64,000 nucleotides of DNA from Pelomonas sp. Root1444 (GTDB lineage Bacteria; Pseudomonadota; Gammaproteobacteria; Burkholderiales; Burkholderiaceae_C). The notes beneath the pieces are model-generated. The model had not been told where the DNA came from. It saw only the letters and a program-made list of their open reading frames with translations, and ran no database searches. A program made the position numbers and the translations under genes. Below are positions 1 to 8,950 of this stretch, in pieces. The first letter of the stretch is position 1; each line of letters begins with the position of its first letter. The stretch spans positions 441,306 through 505,305 of the forward strand of contig NZ_LMFP01000003.1 of the NCBI RefSeq assembly GCF_001426885.1, read 5' to 3'.

Positions 1-2288
<2,288 letters not shown>

Positions 2289-2294
2289 GGTGTA

Positions 2295-2561
2295 GGGGTC
2301 TGTTAACGCTACGGGAGTAGGTCGCGAAGGCCATCTGCCAGGGGCCAATCAAGGCGCATCGCGCAGCCCGCATCGATATGCGGGCCAGCGGTGCAACGCC
2401 GAGTGGCCCCTGGCAGATGGCCTTCCCTTCGGGTTGTGACCAGAAAGCCCGCGCGCGGCGTTGCACATCCTCGCCGGGTAGCCAACCCGGCTCCGGTGTG
2501 CGCCTTGCTCGCCGGCCTTCTGGTCACAACGCGGCCTGCTCCCGTAGCGTTAACAGGCCCT
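2295..2561 (-). repeat. 267-bp folded intergenic repeat, copy 1
   Basis: This fills the clpB-crcB gap. The ends are inverted repeats (about 30 bp, centred on CTGTTAACGCTACGGGAG) that can pair into an outer stem. Inside are two long hairpins. One has arms AAGGCCATCTGCCAGGGGCC and its complement, with a GCCCGCAT/ATGCGGGC tip. The other has arms GTTGTGACCAGAA and complement, with a GCCGGGT/ACCCGGC tip. Read on the minus strand it is collinear with copy 2 at 4596-4862 and the same length. No protein of its own is apparent. It ends about 7 bases before the clpB start codon. It resembles a non-autonomous, MITE-like or structured-leader element; the family was not recognised. Confidence 0.9.
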
Positions 2562-2614
2562 TTTCCTCCGGTTGCGAAGCCAAGTGGGCGCCCGGACGCG
2601 CTTTTCAAGTTGCG

Positions 2615-2980
2615 CTAAATCAAGGACTGAACCACTTTCATCCCCAGCCAGGCGGCAAAAAGCGCTCCCAGCACATGGGCCAGCGTGTGCGCGGCCGCCA
2701 TGCCGAAGTCGCCGTGGCGCAGCAGCGCCAAAGATTCGCCCGAGAAGGCCGAGAAGGTCGTCAACCCGCCCAGGAAGCCGGTCACCAGCAAGAGTTTCAG
2801 CAACTCGTTCGGCTGGCGGCCGAACCATTCCAGCGCCATGCCGATGAGCAGCCCGCCGACCAGGTTGACCAGCAGCGTGCCCAGCGGGAACCCGGCCCAG
2901 CGCGTGTTGAACATCACGCCGGCCTGCCAGCGCGTCAGCGCGCCCAGTGCCGCGCCAATGGAGACGGCCAGCGCGTTCAT
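2615..2980 (-). CDS. crcB: Fluoride channel CrcB/Fluc
   Basis: CrcB is a small dual-topology inner-membrane channel that exports fluoride. The 121-residue protein has four hydrophobic segments. It carries the family motifs GALTRW near residue 15, GTLLVNLVGG near 35 and the signature TTFSAFSGE near 75. The length is normal for the family. Its ATG overlaps the moaE stop in an ATGA junction, so it is probably translated with moaE. No fluoride riboswitch was recognised. The ~50 bases between its stop and the repeat hold no clear terminator. Confidence 0.95.
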   Translation of the reverse strand: MNALAVSIGAALGALTRWQAGVMFNTRWAGFPLGTLLVNLVGGLLIGMALEWFGRQPNELLKLLLVTGFLGGLTTFSAFSGESLALLRHGDFGMAAAHTLAHVLGALFAAWLGMKVVQSLI

Positions 2981-3450
2981 GCCGCGTTCCCGCCCGAAAT
3001 GCCCCAGCGCGCCAGCGCCTCGTCGTCCGCCACGCGGGCGTCCACCCAGTGCGCGCCGTCGGGCGTGTGTTCCTTCTTCCAGAACGGCGCCTGGGTCTTG
3101 AGGTAGTCCATCAGGAACTCGCAGGCCTGGAACGCCTGGCCGCGGTGGGCGCTGGTGACCAGCACCAACACGATCTGGTCGCGCGCATCGAGCCGGCCCA
3201 CGCGGTGGATGACCTTGGCGGCGCGGATGTCGAAGCGCGCCAGTGCCGCGTCCACCATCGCCTCGATGGCCGCCTCGGTCATGCCGGGGTAGTGCTCCAG
3301 CTCCATGGCCGACACGGCCGCGCCGCTGCTGTGCTCGCGCACGGTGCCCACAAAGGCGACGACGGCGCCGACGCCGCCATCATCAAGGCGCAGCGCGTCC
3401 GCTTCCTTGCTGAGATCAAAGTCCGTCGTCTGGATGCACACTCTGGCCAT
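2977..3450 (-). CDS. moaE: Molybdopterin synthase catalytic subunit MoaE
   Basis: MoaE is the large subunit of cytoplasmic molybdopterin synthase. It uses sulfur carried on the MoaD C-terminus to convert precursor Z into molybdopterin. The 157-residue protein has the family core VAFVGTVREHSSG near residue 35, the HRVG motif near 90 and a lysine-bearing segment TSAHRGQAF...DYLKTQAPFWKKE near 115-140 where the active-site lysines lie. The start MARVCIQTTDF (3450) is preferred over an in-frame start seven codons upstream because it matches the family N-terminus. It overlaps crcB by 4 bases. Its partner moaD lies 7.5 kb away with moeA. Confidence 0.95.
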   Translation of the reverse strand: MARVCIQTTDFDLSKEADALRLDDGGVGAVVAFVGTVREHSSGAAVSAMELEHYPGMTEAAIEAMVDAALARFDIRAAKVIHRVGRLDARDQIVLVLVTSAHRGQAFQACEFLMDYLKTQAPFWKKEHTPDGAHWVDARVADDEALARWGISGGNAA

Positions 3451-3565
3451 GGCACAGATTCTCGCCTCCACGCGCGGTGAGATTCACCAGTTTGGCGCGC
3501 GATGCGCCGCTGGCGCGCCGCATACTGCGCGTCGTTTTATTACCTAGACCGCTTGCGGGACCCAT

Positions 3566-4597
3566 ATGGCTCTGATGGATTTCATCAAGAAACAGTTCAT
3601 AGACGTCATCCAGTGGACGGAAGACGGTGACGGCACGCTGTCGTACCGCTTCCCGATGTCCGGCATGGAAATCCAGAACGGCGGCCAGCTCGTCGTGCGC
3701 GAATCCCAGGTGGCCGTCTTCGTCAACGAAGGCCAGGTCGCCGACGTCTTCGGGCCCGGCACGCACAAGCTGACGACGCAGACCCTGCCGGTGCTGACGT
3801 ACCTGAAGAACTGGGACAAGCTGTTTGAGTCGCCCTTCAAGAGCGACGTCTACTTCTTCAGCACGCGCCAGCAGATCGACCAGCGCTGGGGCACCAGCCA
3901 GCCGGTGTCCATCCGCGACAAGGATTTCGGTGCCGTGCGCATCCGCGCCTTCGGCAACTACGCCTACCGCATCCAGGACCCCAAGGCCTTCCACACGCAA
4001 ATCTCCGGCACGCGCGAGCGCTACACGGTGCAAGAGCTGGAAGGCCAGTTGCGCGGCCTGATGCTGCAGCACATCAGCGACGCCGTCGCCGGCAGCGGTA
4101 CGCCGTTCCTGGACCTGGCGGCCAACCAGGTCGAGTTCGCCGCGGCGCTCAAGGAAGCCACCGCGCCGGCCTTCGCGGCCCTGGGCCTGGAGCTGCTGTC
4201 CGTGACGATGCAGAACGTCTCGCTGCCCGAGGAACTGCAGAAGATCCTCGACCAGCGCATCGGCATGGGCATCATCGGCCAGAACATGGGCCAGTTCATG
4301 CAGTACCAGGCCGCGCAAGCCCTGCCCGAGATGGCCAAGGGCGCCGCAGGCGGCGGCAGTGGCATTGCCGGCGAGGCCATCGGCCTGGGTGCCGGCGTGG
4401 CGCTGGGCCAGACGCTGGCGCAGACGCTGGGCCAGGGCCTGGCCGGCGTCGGTGCCGCCGCGCCCGCGCCGGCGGCCAGCAAGCCTGAAGACATCGTCTC
4501 GCTGCTGGAGAAGCTCGGCGACCTCAAGGCCAAGGGCATCCTGACCGACGAGGAATTCGCCGCCAAAAAAGCGGACCTCCTGAAGAAACTTGGCTAG
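3566..4597 (+). CDS. SPFH/band-7 protein with C-terminal SHOCT domain (YdjI-like)
   Basis: This 343-residue protein matches the 'SPFH domain, virion-core-protein-like' family, of which Bacillus YdjI is a member; these proteins localise to membranes and are linked to envelope stress. Residues ~1-215 are the SPFH-like part (MALMDFIKKQFIDVIQW, GQLVVRESQVAVFVNEG). Then comes an Ala/Gly/Gln-rich linker (~245-300). A SHOCT-type helical hairpin follows at the end (LEKLGDLKAKGILTDEEFAAKK). It has no signal peptide. A GGGA Shine-Dalgarno-like stretch precedes the ATG. The TAG stop overlaps the first bases of folded repeat copy 2. It is the first gene of the polyamine/membrane cluster and diverges from moaE. 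Confidence 0.85.
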   Translation: MALMDFIKKQFIDVIQWTEDGDGTLSYRFPMSGMEIQNGGQLVVRESQVAVFVNEGQVADVFGPGTHKLTTQTLPVLTYLKNWDKLFESPFKSDVYFFSTRQQIDQRWGTSQPVSIRDKDFGAVRIRAFGNYAYRIQDPKAFHTQISGTRERYTVQELEGQLRGLMLQHISDAVAGSGTPFLDLAANQVEFAAALKEATAPAFAALGLELLSVTMQNVSLPEELQKILDQRIGMGIIGQNMGQFMQYQAAQALPEMAKGAAGGGSGIAGEAIGLGAGVALGQTLAQTLGQGLAGVGAAAPAPAASKPEDIVSLLEKLGDLKAKGILTDEEFAAKKADLLKKLG

Positions 4598-4862
4598 GGC
4601 CTGTGAACACTACGGCAGCAGGCCGCGTTGTGGCCAGTAAGCCCGCGAGCAAGGCGCGAAACGAAGCTTGGGTAGGCCCCAAGCGAGGCTTCGCAACGCC
4701 GCGCGCGGGCTTACTGGCCGCAACCCGCAGGGAAGGCCATCCGCCAGGGGCCACTCCGCGTTGCACCGCTTGCCCGCGTATCAATGCGGGCGGCGCGTTG
4801 CGCCTTGATTGGCCCCTGGCGGATGGCCTTCGCGGCCTACTGCCGTAGTGTCCACAGGCCCT
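4596..4862 (+). repeat. 267-bp folded intergenic repeat, copy 2
   Basis: This is the second copy of the element at 2295-2561, in inverted orientation on the chromosome but in the same sense relative to the downstream gene. Its ends AGGGCCTGTG...CAGGCCGCG pair with few mismatches. Hairpin A has arms GTTGTGGCCAGTAAGCCCGC and partner, tip GCTTGGG/CCCAAGC. Hairpin B has arms AAGGCCATCCGCCAGGGGCC and partner, tip GCCCGC/GCGGGC. Many differences from copy 1 are mirrored on both arms. It overlaps the SPFH stop codon at one end and carries the likely GTG start of the DUF4178 gene at the other. No coding capacity of its own is credible. Confidence 0.9.
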
Positions 4863-6446
4863 CAGGCGCCAGCCGCCCAGCGCCGCTGGCGCGCCGCCTG
4901 CCCCAACTGCGGCGCGCCGGTCGAGTTCGCCAGTGCGGCGTCGCGCAGCGCCGTCTGCGGCTTCTGCCGCAGCACGCTGCTGCGTGACGGCGAGACGCTG
5001 AGCCAGATCGGCCAGAGCGCCGAGATCTTCGAAGACTATTCGCCGCTGCAGCTCGGCGCCACCGGGCGCTGGATGGGCAGCGGCTTCGCCGTCGTCGGCC
5101 GCGTGCAGCGCGGCTCCGAGCTGGGCAACTGGAACGAATGGCATCTGCTGTTCGACGCCAGTGGTGACACGCCGCGCGTGGCCTGGCTCAGCGAGGACAA
5201 CGGCCAGTTCGTGCTCAGCCTGGAGGCGCCGCTCACCGAGGCGCCGCCGCCCGAACCCCAGGTCGGCGCTCCGCTGACGCTGGCGGGCCAGCGCTGGCAG
5301 GTGGCCGCCGTGGTGAACGCTGCCGTGCGCGCCGCGGAGGGCGAACTGCCGCGCCCGCCCAGGGCGGGCCGCGTCGTCGAGCTGCGCAACGCACAGGACG
5401 AGGTCGGCAGCCTGGAGTTGCGCGAGGACGGCACGCCGGTCTGGTCGGTCGGCCGCGCGGTGCAGTTGGCCGAGCTGGCCCTGCAAGGCCTGCGCACGAC
5501 GGCCGAGGGCGAGTCCGTTGCTGAAGGCCGTTTCGCCGGCCGCAGCATCGCCTGCCCGAACTGCGGCTCGCCACTGGAACCCAAGCTGTCGCAGACCAAG
5601 AGCATGGTCTGCGCGCAGTGCCAGGCCGTCGTCGACCTGCCCGAGGGGGACGCCAAGGCGCTGGGTTTCACCGCCCAGAGCCCCGATACGGCGCCGCTGA
5701 TCCCGCTGGGCCGCACCGGCACGTTGACGGTCGAGGGCGAGAAGGCGCAGGCCTGGCAGGTGGTCGGCTACCTGGGGCGCTGCGACATCCCGGATGACAC
5801 CGAGGACGAGCAGAGCTTCTGGCGCGAGTACCTGCTCTTCAACCGCCTGGCCGGCTTTGCCTTCCTGGTCGACACCAACGAAGGCTGGAGCCTCGTGCGC
5901 ACGCTGACCGGCGCGCCGACGCAGTCGCGTGCCGGCACCCAGTGGCAGGGCCGGGCCTACGAGAAGCGCTGGACCTACCAGGCCAAGACCACGCATGTGC
6001 TGGGCGAGTTCTACTGGCCCGTGCGGCTGGACGACCGCGTCGAGGTCACCGATTACGCCAGCGCCGACGGCCAGTACCTGCTGAGCCGCGAACAGCAGGG
6101 GCCGGAAGTCACCTGGAGCGTCGGCCGCACGCTGCCGGCGGAGGCGGTGCAGAAGGCCTTCGGCCTGACCGCGCCCGCGGCCCAGTTCGGCCGCGATGCC
6201 TCGGCCTTCAAGAACAGCGGTGCCAAGCTGCTGGTCTACATCGTCGTCGGCCTGTTCCTGATGGTGATCATCGGCACGCTGATCCGCGCCTGCTCCAGCG
6301 ACGACTGCCAGCAGTACAAGAACAGCTTCGGCGAAAACAGCAACGAATACCGCCAGTGCCGCGCCAACACGCGCGGCAGCGGCGTCTACATCCCCAGTGG
6401 CGGCAGCTATGGCGGCTACAGCAGCGGTGGCGGCAGCCACAAATAG
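4848..6446 (+). CDS. DUF4178 zinc-ribbon membrane protein
   Basis: The ~530-residue protein starts with a zinc ribbon (CPNCGAP...CGFCRSTLL) and repeats the pattern later (CPNCGSP...CAQCQAVVDLP near residue 240). Around the ribbons lie two DUF4178-type beta modules, each with a GxxW...EWHLLF/EYLLFN-like element. Near residue 465 is one hydrophobic helix (LLVYIVVGLFLMVIIGTLI), followed by a Cys pair and a Gly/Ser/Tyr-rich tail ending SSGGGSHK. Function is unknown; the family travels with SPFH, PspA-like, DUF350 and polyamine genes. The start is uncertain: only GTG 4848 or TTG 4809 are available upstream of the first ribbon, and both lie inside repeat copy 2. Confidence 0.8.
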   Translation: MSTGPQAPAAQRRWRAACPNCGAPVEFASAASRSAVCGFCRSTLLRDGETLSQIGQSAEIFEDYSPLQLGATGRWMGSGFAVVGRVQRGSELGNWNEWHLLFDASGDTPRVAWLSEDNGQFVLSLEAPLTEAPPPEPQVGAPLTLAGQRWQVAAVVNAAVRAAEGELPRPPRAGRVVELRNAQDEVGSLELREDGTPVWSVGRAVQLAELALQGLRTTAEGESVAEGRFAGRSIACPNCGSPLEPKLSQTKSMVCAQCQAVVDLPEGDAKALGFTAQSPDTAPLIPLGRTGTLTVEGEKAQAWQVVGYLGRCDIPDDTEDEQSFWREYLLFNRLAGFAFLVDTNEGWSLVRTLTGAPTQSRAGTQWQGRAYEKRWTYQAKTTHVLGEFYWPVRLDDRVEVTDYASADGQYLLSREQQGPEVTWSVGRTLPAEAVQKAFGLTAPAAQFGRDASAFKNSGAKLLVYIVVGLFLMVIIGTLIRACSSDDCQQYKNSFGENSNEYRQCRANTRGSGVYIPSGGSYGGYSSGGGSHK

Positions 6447-6455
6447 GAGAACCTC

Positions 6456-6677
6456 ATGACCCTCGACTGGCTCAAGCCCGAAGTCATCCTCGGCACGACG
6501 ATGTACGCCGTCATCGGCGTCTTCATCTTCTGGATCTCGTTCGTCATCGTCGACAAGATCACCCCCTACAAGCTGTGGGAGGAGCTCGTCGAGCACAAGA
6601 ACGTGGCGCTGGCCATCGTGGTCGGGGCGATGTGCCTGTCCATCGGCAACATCGTCGCTGCGGCGATCCATGGCTGA
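6456..6677 (+). CDS. DUF350 (YjfL-like) small membrane protein
   Basis: This 73-residue protein has two predicted membrane helices (about residues 12-32 and 50-70). The charged loop between them, DKITPYKLWEELVEHKNVALA, is typical of DUF350. DUF350 proteins usually carry two or four such helices, so this is a single-unit version. The E. coli relative YjfL sits in the yjfIJKLMC operon with a PspA-like protein and an ATP-grasp protein of glutathionylspermidine-synthetase type, which parallels the polyamine genes here. An AGGAG site ends 5 bases before the ATG. It follows DUF4178 by 9 bases and overlaps the next gene by 8. Confidence 0.85.
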   Translation: MTLDWLKPEVILGTTMYAVIGVFIFWISFVIVDKITPYKLWEELVEHKNVALAIVVGAMCLSIGNIVAAAIHG

Positions 6678-7014
6678 CCACGACCTCGCGGCGCTGACGA
6701 CCAACGCGCACGAAGACTGGACGCTGTTCGCCGTGCGCCTGCACGACAAGCCGGGCAGTGCGGCGCTGCGTCGGCAGCTCCTGCAAGCTCATCTCGAATG
6801 GGTGGCTGCGCATGGAGACGCGCTGCGCGCCGCCGGCTCGCTGCGGGAGTCGCCCGAGGCGACGCCGGTGGGCGGCCTGTGGGTCGTCCGCGCTCCGGAC
6901 CGGGCGGCCGTCGAGGCGCTGATCGCGACCGACCCCTTCACCACTGGCGGCCTGCGCGCCGGCTGGGACATCTTCTTCTGGAGCAAGGCGCTGCCCCAGC
7001 CGGTGTCGTTCTGA
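6670..7014 (+). CDS. YciI-family protein
   Basis: This 114-residue cytoplasmic protein has the ferredoxin-like YCII pattern. The N-terminal strand is DWTLFAVRLHDKPGS, followed by a helix RRQLLQAHLEWVAAHG, then AGSL, GGLWVVRAPDRAAVEALIATDPF and a final strand GWDIFFW. The His-Asp pair proposed as catalytic in YciI relatives corresponds to HLEW and TDPF. Its substrate is unknown. The gene start overlaps the DUF350 gene by 8 bases and its stop is one base before the spermidine synthase start, so the genes are almost certainly cotranscribed. Confidence 0.85.
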   Translation: MADHDLAALTTNAHEDWTLFAVRLHDKPGSAALRRQLLQAHLEWVAAHGDALRAAGSLRESPEATPVGGLWVVRAPDRAAVEALIATDPFTTGGLRAGWDIFFWSKALPQPVSF

Positions 7015-7015
7015 C

Positions 7016-8578
7016 GTGAGCGCCGACACGCCCACGGCCAAGCACGGCCCCAGTCTGGCCGAGCTGCTGCTGCTGGCCAGCGTCTTCGTCATCGCCGCCT
7101 GCGGCCTGGTCTACGAGCTGGCCGCGGGCGCGCTCGCGAGCTACCTGCTCGGCGACTCGGTGCTGCAGTTCTCCACCGTCATCGGCGTCTACCTGTTCGC
7201 GATGGGGCTGGGCTCCTGGCTGTCGCGCTTCGTCGAACGCCAACTGGTCGGCGTGTTCCTGCAGGTGGAGCTGCTGGTCGGCGTCATCGGCGGGCTGATG
7301 CCGGCGGCGCTGTTCGTCGTGCACAGCCTGCTGCCGCCGGGCGAGGCCACCGTGTTCCGCGTGCTGCTGTATGCGCTGGTGCTGCTGGTCGGCACGCTGG
7401 TGGGGCTGGAGATCCCGCTGGTCATGCGCATCCTGAAGCGCCACTTCAGCGCGCGCTACGGCCTGAAGGACCTGGTCTCGCAGGTGCTGACCTTCGACTA
7501 CCTCGGCGCCCTGCTCGTGGCCCTCGCCTTCCCGCTGGTGCTGGTGCCGCACCTGGGCCTGGTGCGCACCGGCGTGGCGTTCGGCCTGCTGAACGTCGTC
7601 GTCGCCGTCTGGGCGCTGTGGCTGTTCCGCGCGGAACTGCGCGCCCGGGCGTCGCTGACGGCGGCCTGCACCTTCTCGTTCGCGCTGCTGCTGGCCGCCC
7701 TGCTCGGCGCCGAGCGGCTGACGACCTGGGCCGAGGACCGTTTCTACGGCGAGGACATCGTCTTCAAGCAGAGCAGCGCCTACCAGCGCATCGTCGTCAC
7801 CGAAGGCCGCGCCGGCACGCGGCTGTTCCTGAACGGCAACCTGCAGTTCCATTCCAAGGACGAGTACCGGTATCACGAGTCGCTGGTGCAGCCGGCAATG
7901 GCCGCCCACGGCGCGCCCAAGCGCGTGCTGGTGCTGGGCGGCGGCGACGGCATGGCCGTGCGCGAGGTGCTGCGCCATGCCAGCGTCGAGCAGGTCACGC
8001 TCGTCGAGCTGGACCCGCTGATGACCACGCTGTTCCGCGAGTCGCCCAAGCTCGCCGCGCTCAACGGCCATGCGTTGTCCAGCCCCAAGCTGCGCATCGT
8101 CAACGCCGACGCCTTCGGCTGGCTGGAGCAGCAGGCCGAGACCTTCGACGTCATCGTCATCGACTTCCCCGACCCGTCCAACTTCGCCCTCGGCAAGCTC
8201 TACACGGCCAGCTTCTACGAGCTGGTGGACCAGCACCTCAGCGCGGGCGGCTATGCCGTCGTGCAGACCACCTCGCCGCTGATCGCGCGGCGCAGTTTCT
8301 GGACCGTCGTCACCACCATCGAGTCCGTCGGCCTGACGGCGACGCCCTATCACGCGCACGTGCCCAGCTTCGGCGAATGGGGCTTCATCATCGCGTCGCG
8401 CCGGCCCTTCCGCCCGCCGACGCAGTTCCCGCCCGGCTTGCGCTTCATCACGCCCGCCAGCCTGCCGGCACTGCTGGACTTCCCGCCCGACATGGCGCGC
8501 GTGCCGACCGAGGTGAACCGGCTGTCCAACCAGGTGCTGGTGCAGGAATTCGAGGCCGAGTGGGGCAAGGTGCACTGA
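7016..8578 (+). CDS. Membrane-anchored polyamine aminopropyltransferase (spermidine synthase family)
   Basis: The 520-residue protein joins about six N-terminal membrane helices (residues ~15-235) to a SpeE-type methyltransferase-fold domain. The latter has the nucleotide-binding motif VLVLGGGDGMAVREVL near residue 305, the acidic VTLVELDP after it, and DFPDPSNFALGKLYT near 385, where the catalytic acid lies. Canonical SpeE lacks the membrane part. SpeE enzymes transfer aminopropyl from decarboxylated S-adenosylmethionine to putrescine; speD in this cluster (10495-10881) would supply that donor. Start is GTG, one base after the preceding stop. The true substrate could differ from putrescine. 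Confidence 0.88.
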   Translation: MSADTPTAKHGPSLAELLLLASVFVIAACGLVYELAAGALASYLLGDSVLQFSTVIGVYLFAMGLGSWLSRFVERQLVGVFLQVELLVGVIGGLMPAALFVVHSLLPPGEATVFRVLLYALVLLVGTLVGLEIPLVMRILKRHFSARYGLKDLVSQVLTFDYLGALLVALAFPLVLVPHLGLVRTGVAFGLLNVVVAVWALWLFRAELRARASLTAACTFSFALLLAALLGAERLTTWAEDRFYGEDIVFKQSSAYQRIVVTEGRAGTRLFLNGNLQFHSKDEYRYHESLVQPAMAAHGAPKRVLVLGGGDGMAVREVLRHASVEQVTLVELDPLMTTLFRESPKLAALNGHALSSPKLRIVNADAFGWLEQQAETFDVIVIDFPDPSNFALGKLYTASFYELVDQHLSAGGYAVVQTTSPLIARRSFWTVVTTIESVGLTATPYHAHVPSFGEWGFIIASRRPFRPPTQFPPGLRFITPASLPALLDFPPDMARVPTEVNRLSNQVLVQEFEAEWGKVH

Positions 8579-8645
8579 CGCCCGGGAGCGCCGTTTGCCA
8601 GCGGAGCCGATCGTCGGCCTGTCGCGCCGATGCCCGGAGCTGCCC

Positions 8646-8867
8646 ATGCCAACCACCTCCCAAGCCCTCGGTCCGACGGTCGTGCCCACGACGCCCCCCG
8701 ACACCGATGGCAGCAACGTCGACAGCGTCTACCAGGCGCTACTGCAGGGCGTCGGTCACGAATTCGTCACGGAGGCCAATGTCCAGGCGCTGATTCAGCG
8801 TGCCGAGGCGGACCGGCATCCCGTGCTGGCAGCCGAGCTGCGCGAGTGGCAAGCCCCTTGCGGCTGA
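8646..8867 (+). CDS. Small protein of unknown function
   Basis: This is a 73-residue open frame beginning MPTTSQALGPTVVPTTPP. GGAG lies six bases before the ATG. The N-terminal third is Pro/Thr-rich. The rest reads as two short amphipathic helices (NVDSVYQALLQGVGHEFVTE and ANVQALIQRAEADRHPVLAA). It has no Cys cluster, membrane helix or signal peptide. It lies 67 bases after the spermidine synthase and 83 before the flavoprotein, on the same strand. Family not recognised; a real gene is likely because of the good ribosome site and its position in the cluster. Confidence 0.6.
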   Translation: MPTTSQALGPTVVPTTPPDTDGSNVDSVYQALLQGVGHEFVTEANVQALIQRAEADRHPVLAAELREWQAPCG

Positions 8868-8950
8868 TACCGCGCCGCGCAGGCGCGCCGCTTGCCGGCC
8901 GGTGAGCTTTACAGCAGCGAGAATCCGGCGCGCTTTCGCCGCTGCTGCCT

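Noticed and set aside
2980-3565. Fluoride riboswitch upstream of moaE-crcB
   Set aside because: No crcB-motif sequence was recognised in the 115-base moaE-SPFH gap or upstream of crcB, which starts inside moaE.
4603-4848. 81-residue open frame inside repeat copy 2
   Set aside because: It lies wholly within a palindromic element, its frame is not kept between the two copies, and it has no ribosome site.
4524-6749. 741-residue open frame antisense to the DUF4178 gene
   Set aside because: Composition is the same Ala/Arg/Gln-rich shadow type; the plus-strand genes have recognisable zinc ribbons and membrane helices.
7016-8716. Long antisense and alternative-frame ORFs across the spermidine synthase gene
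   Set aside because: No start context or motif; the SpeE motif GGGDG and hydrophobic helices fix the true frame.
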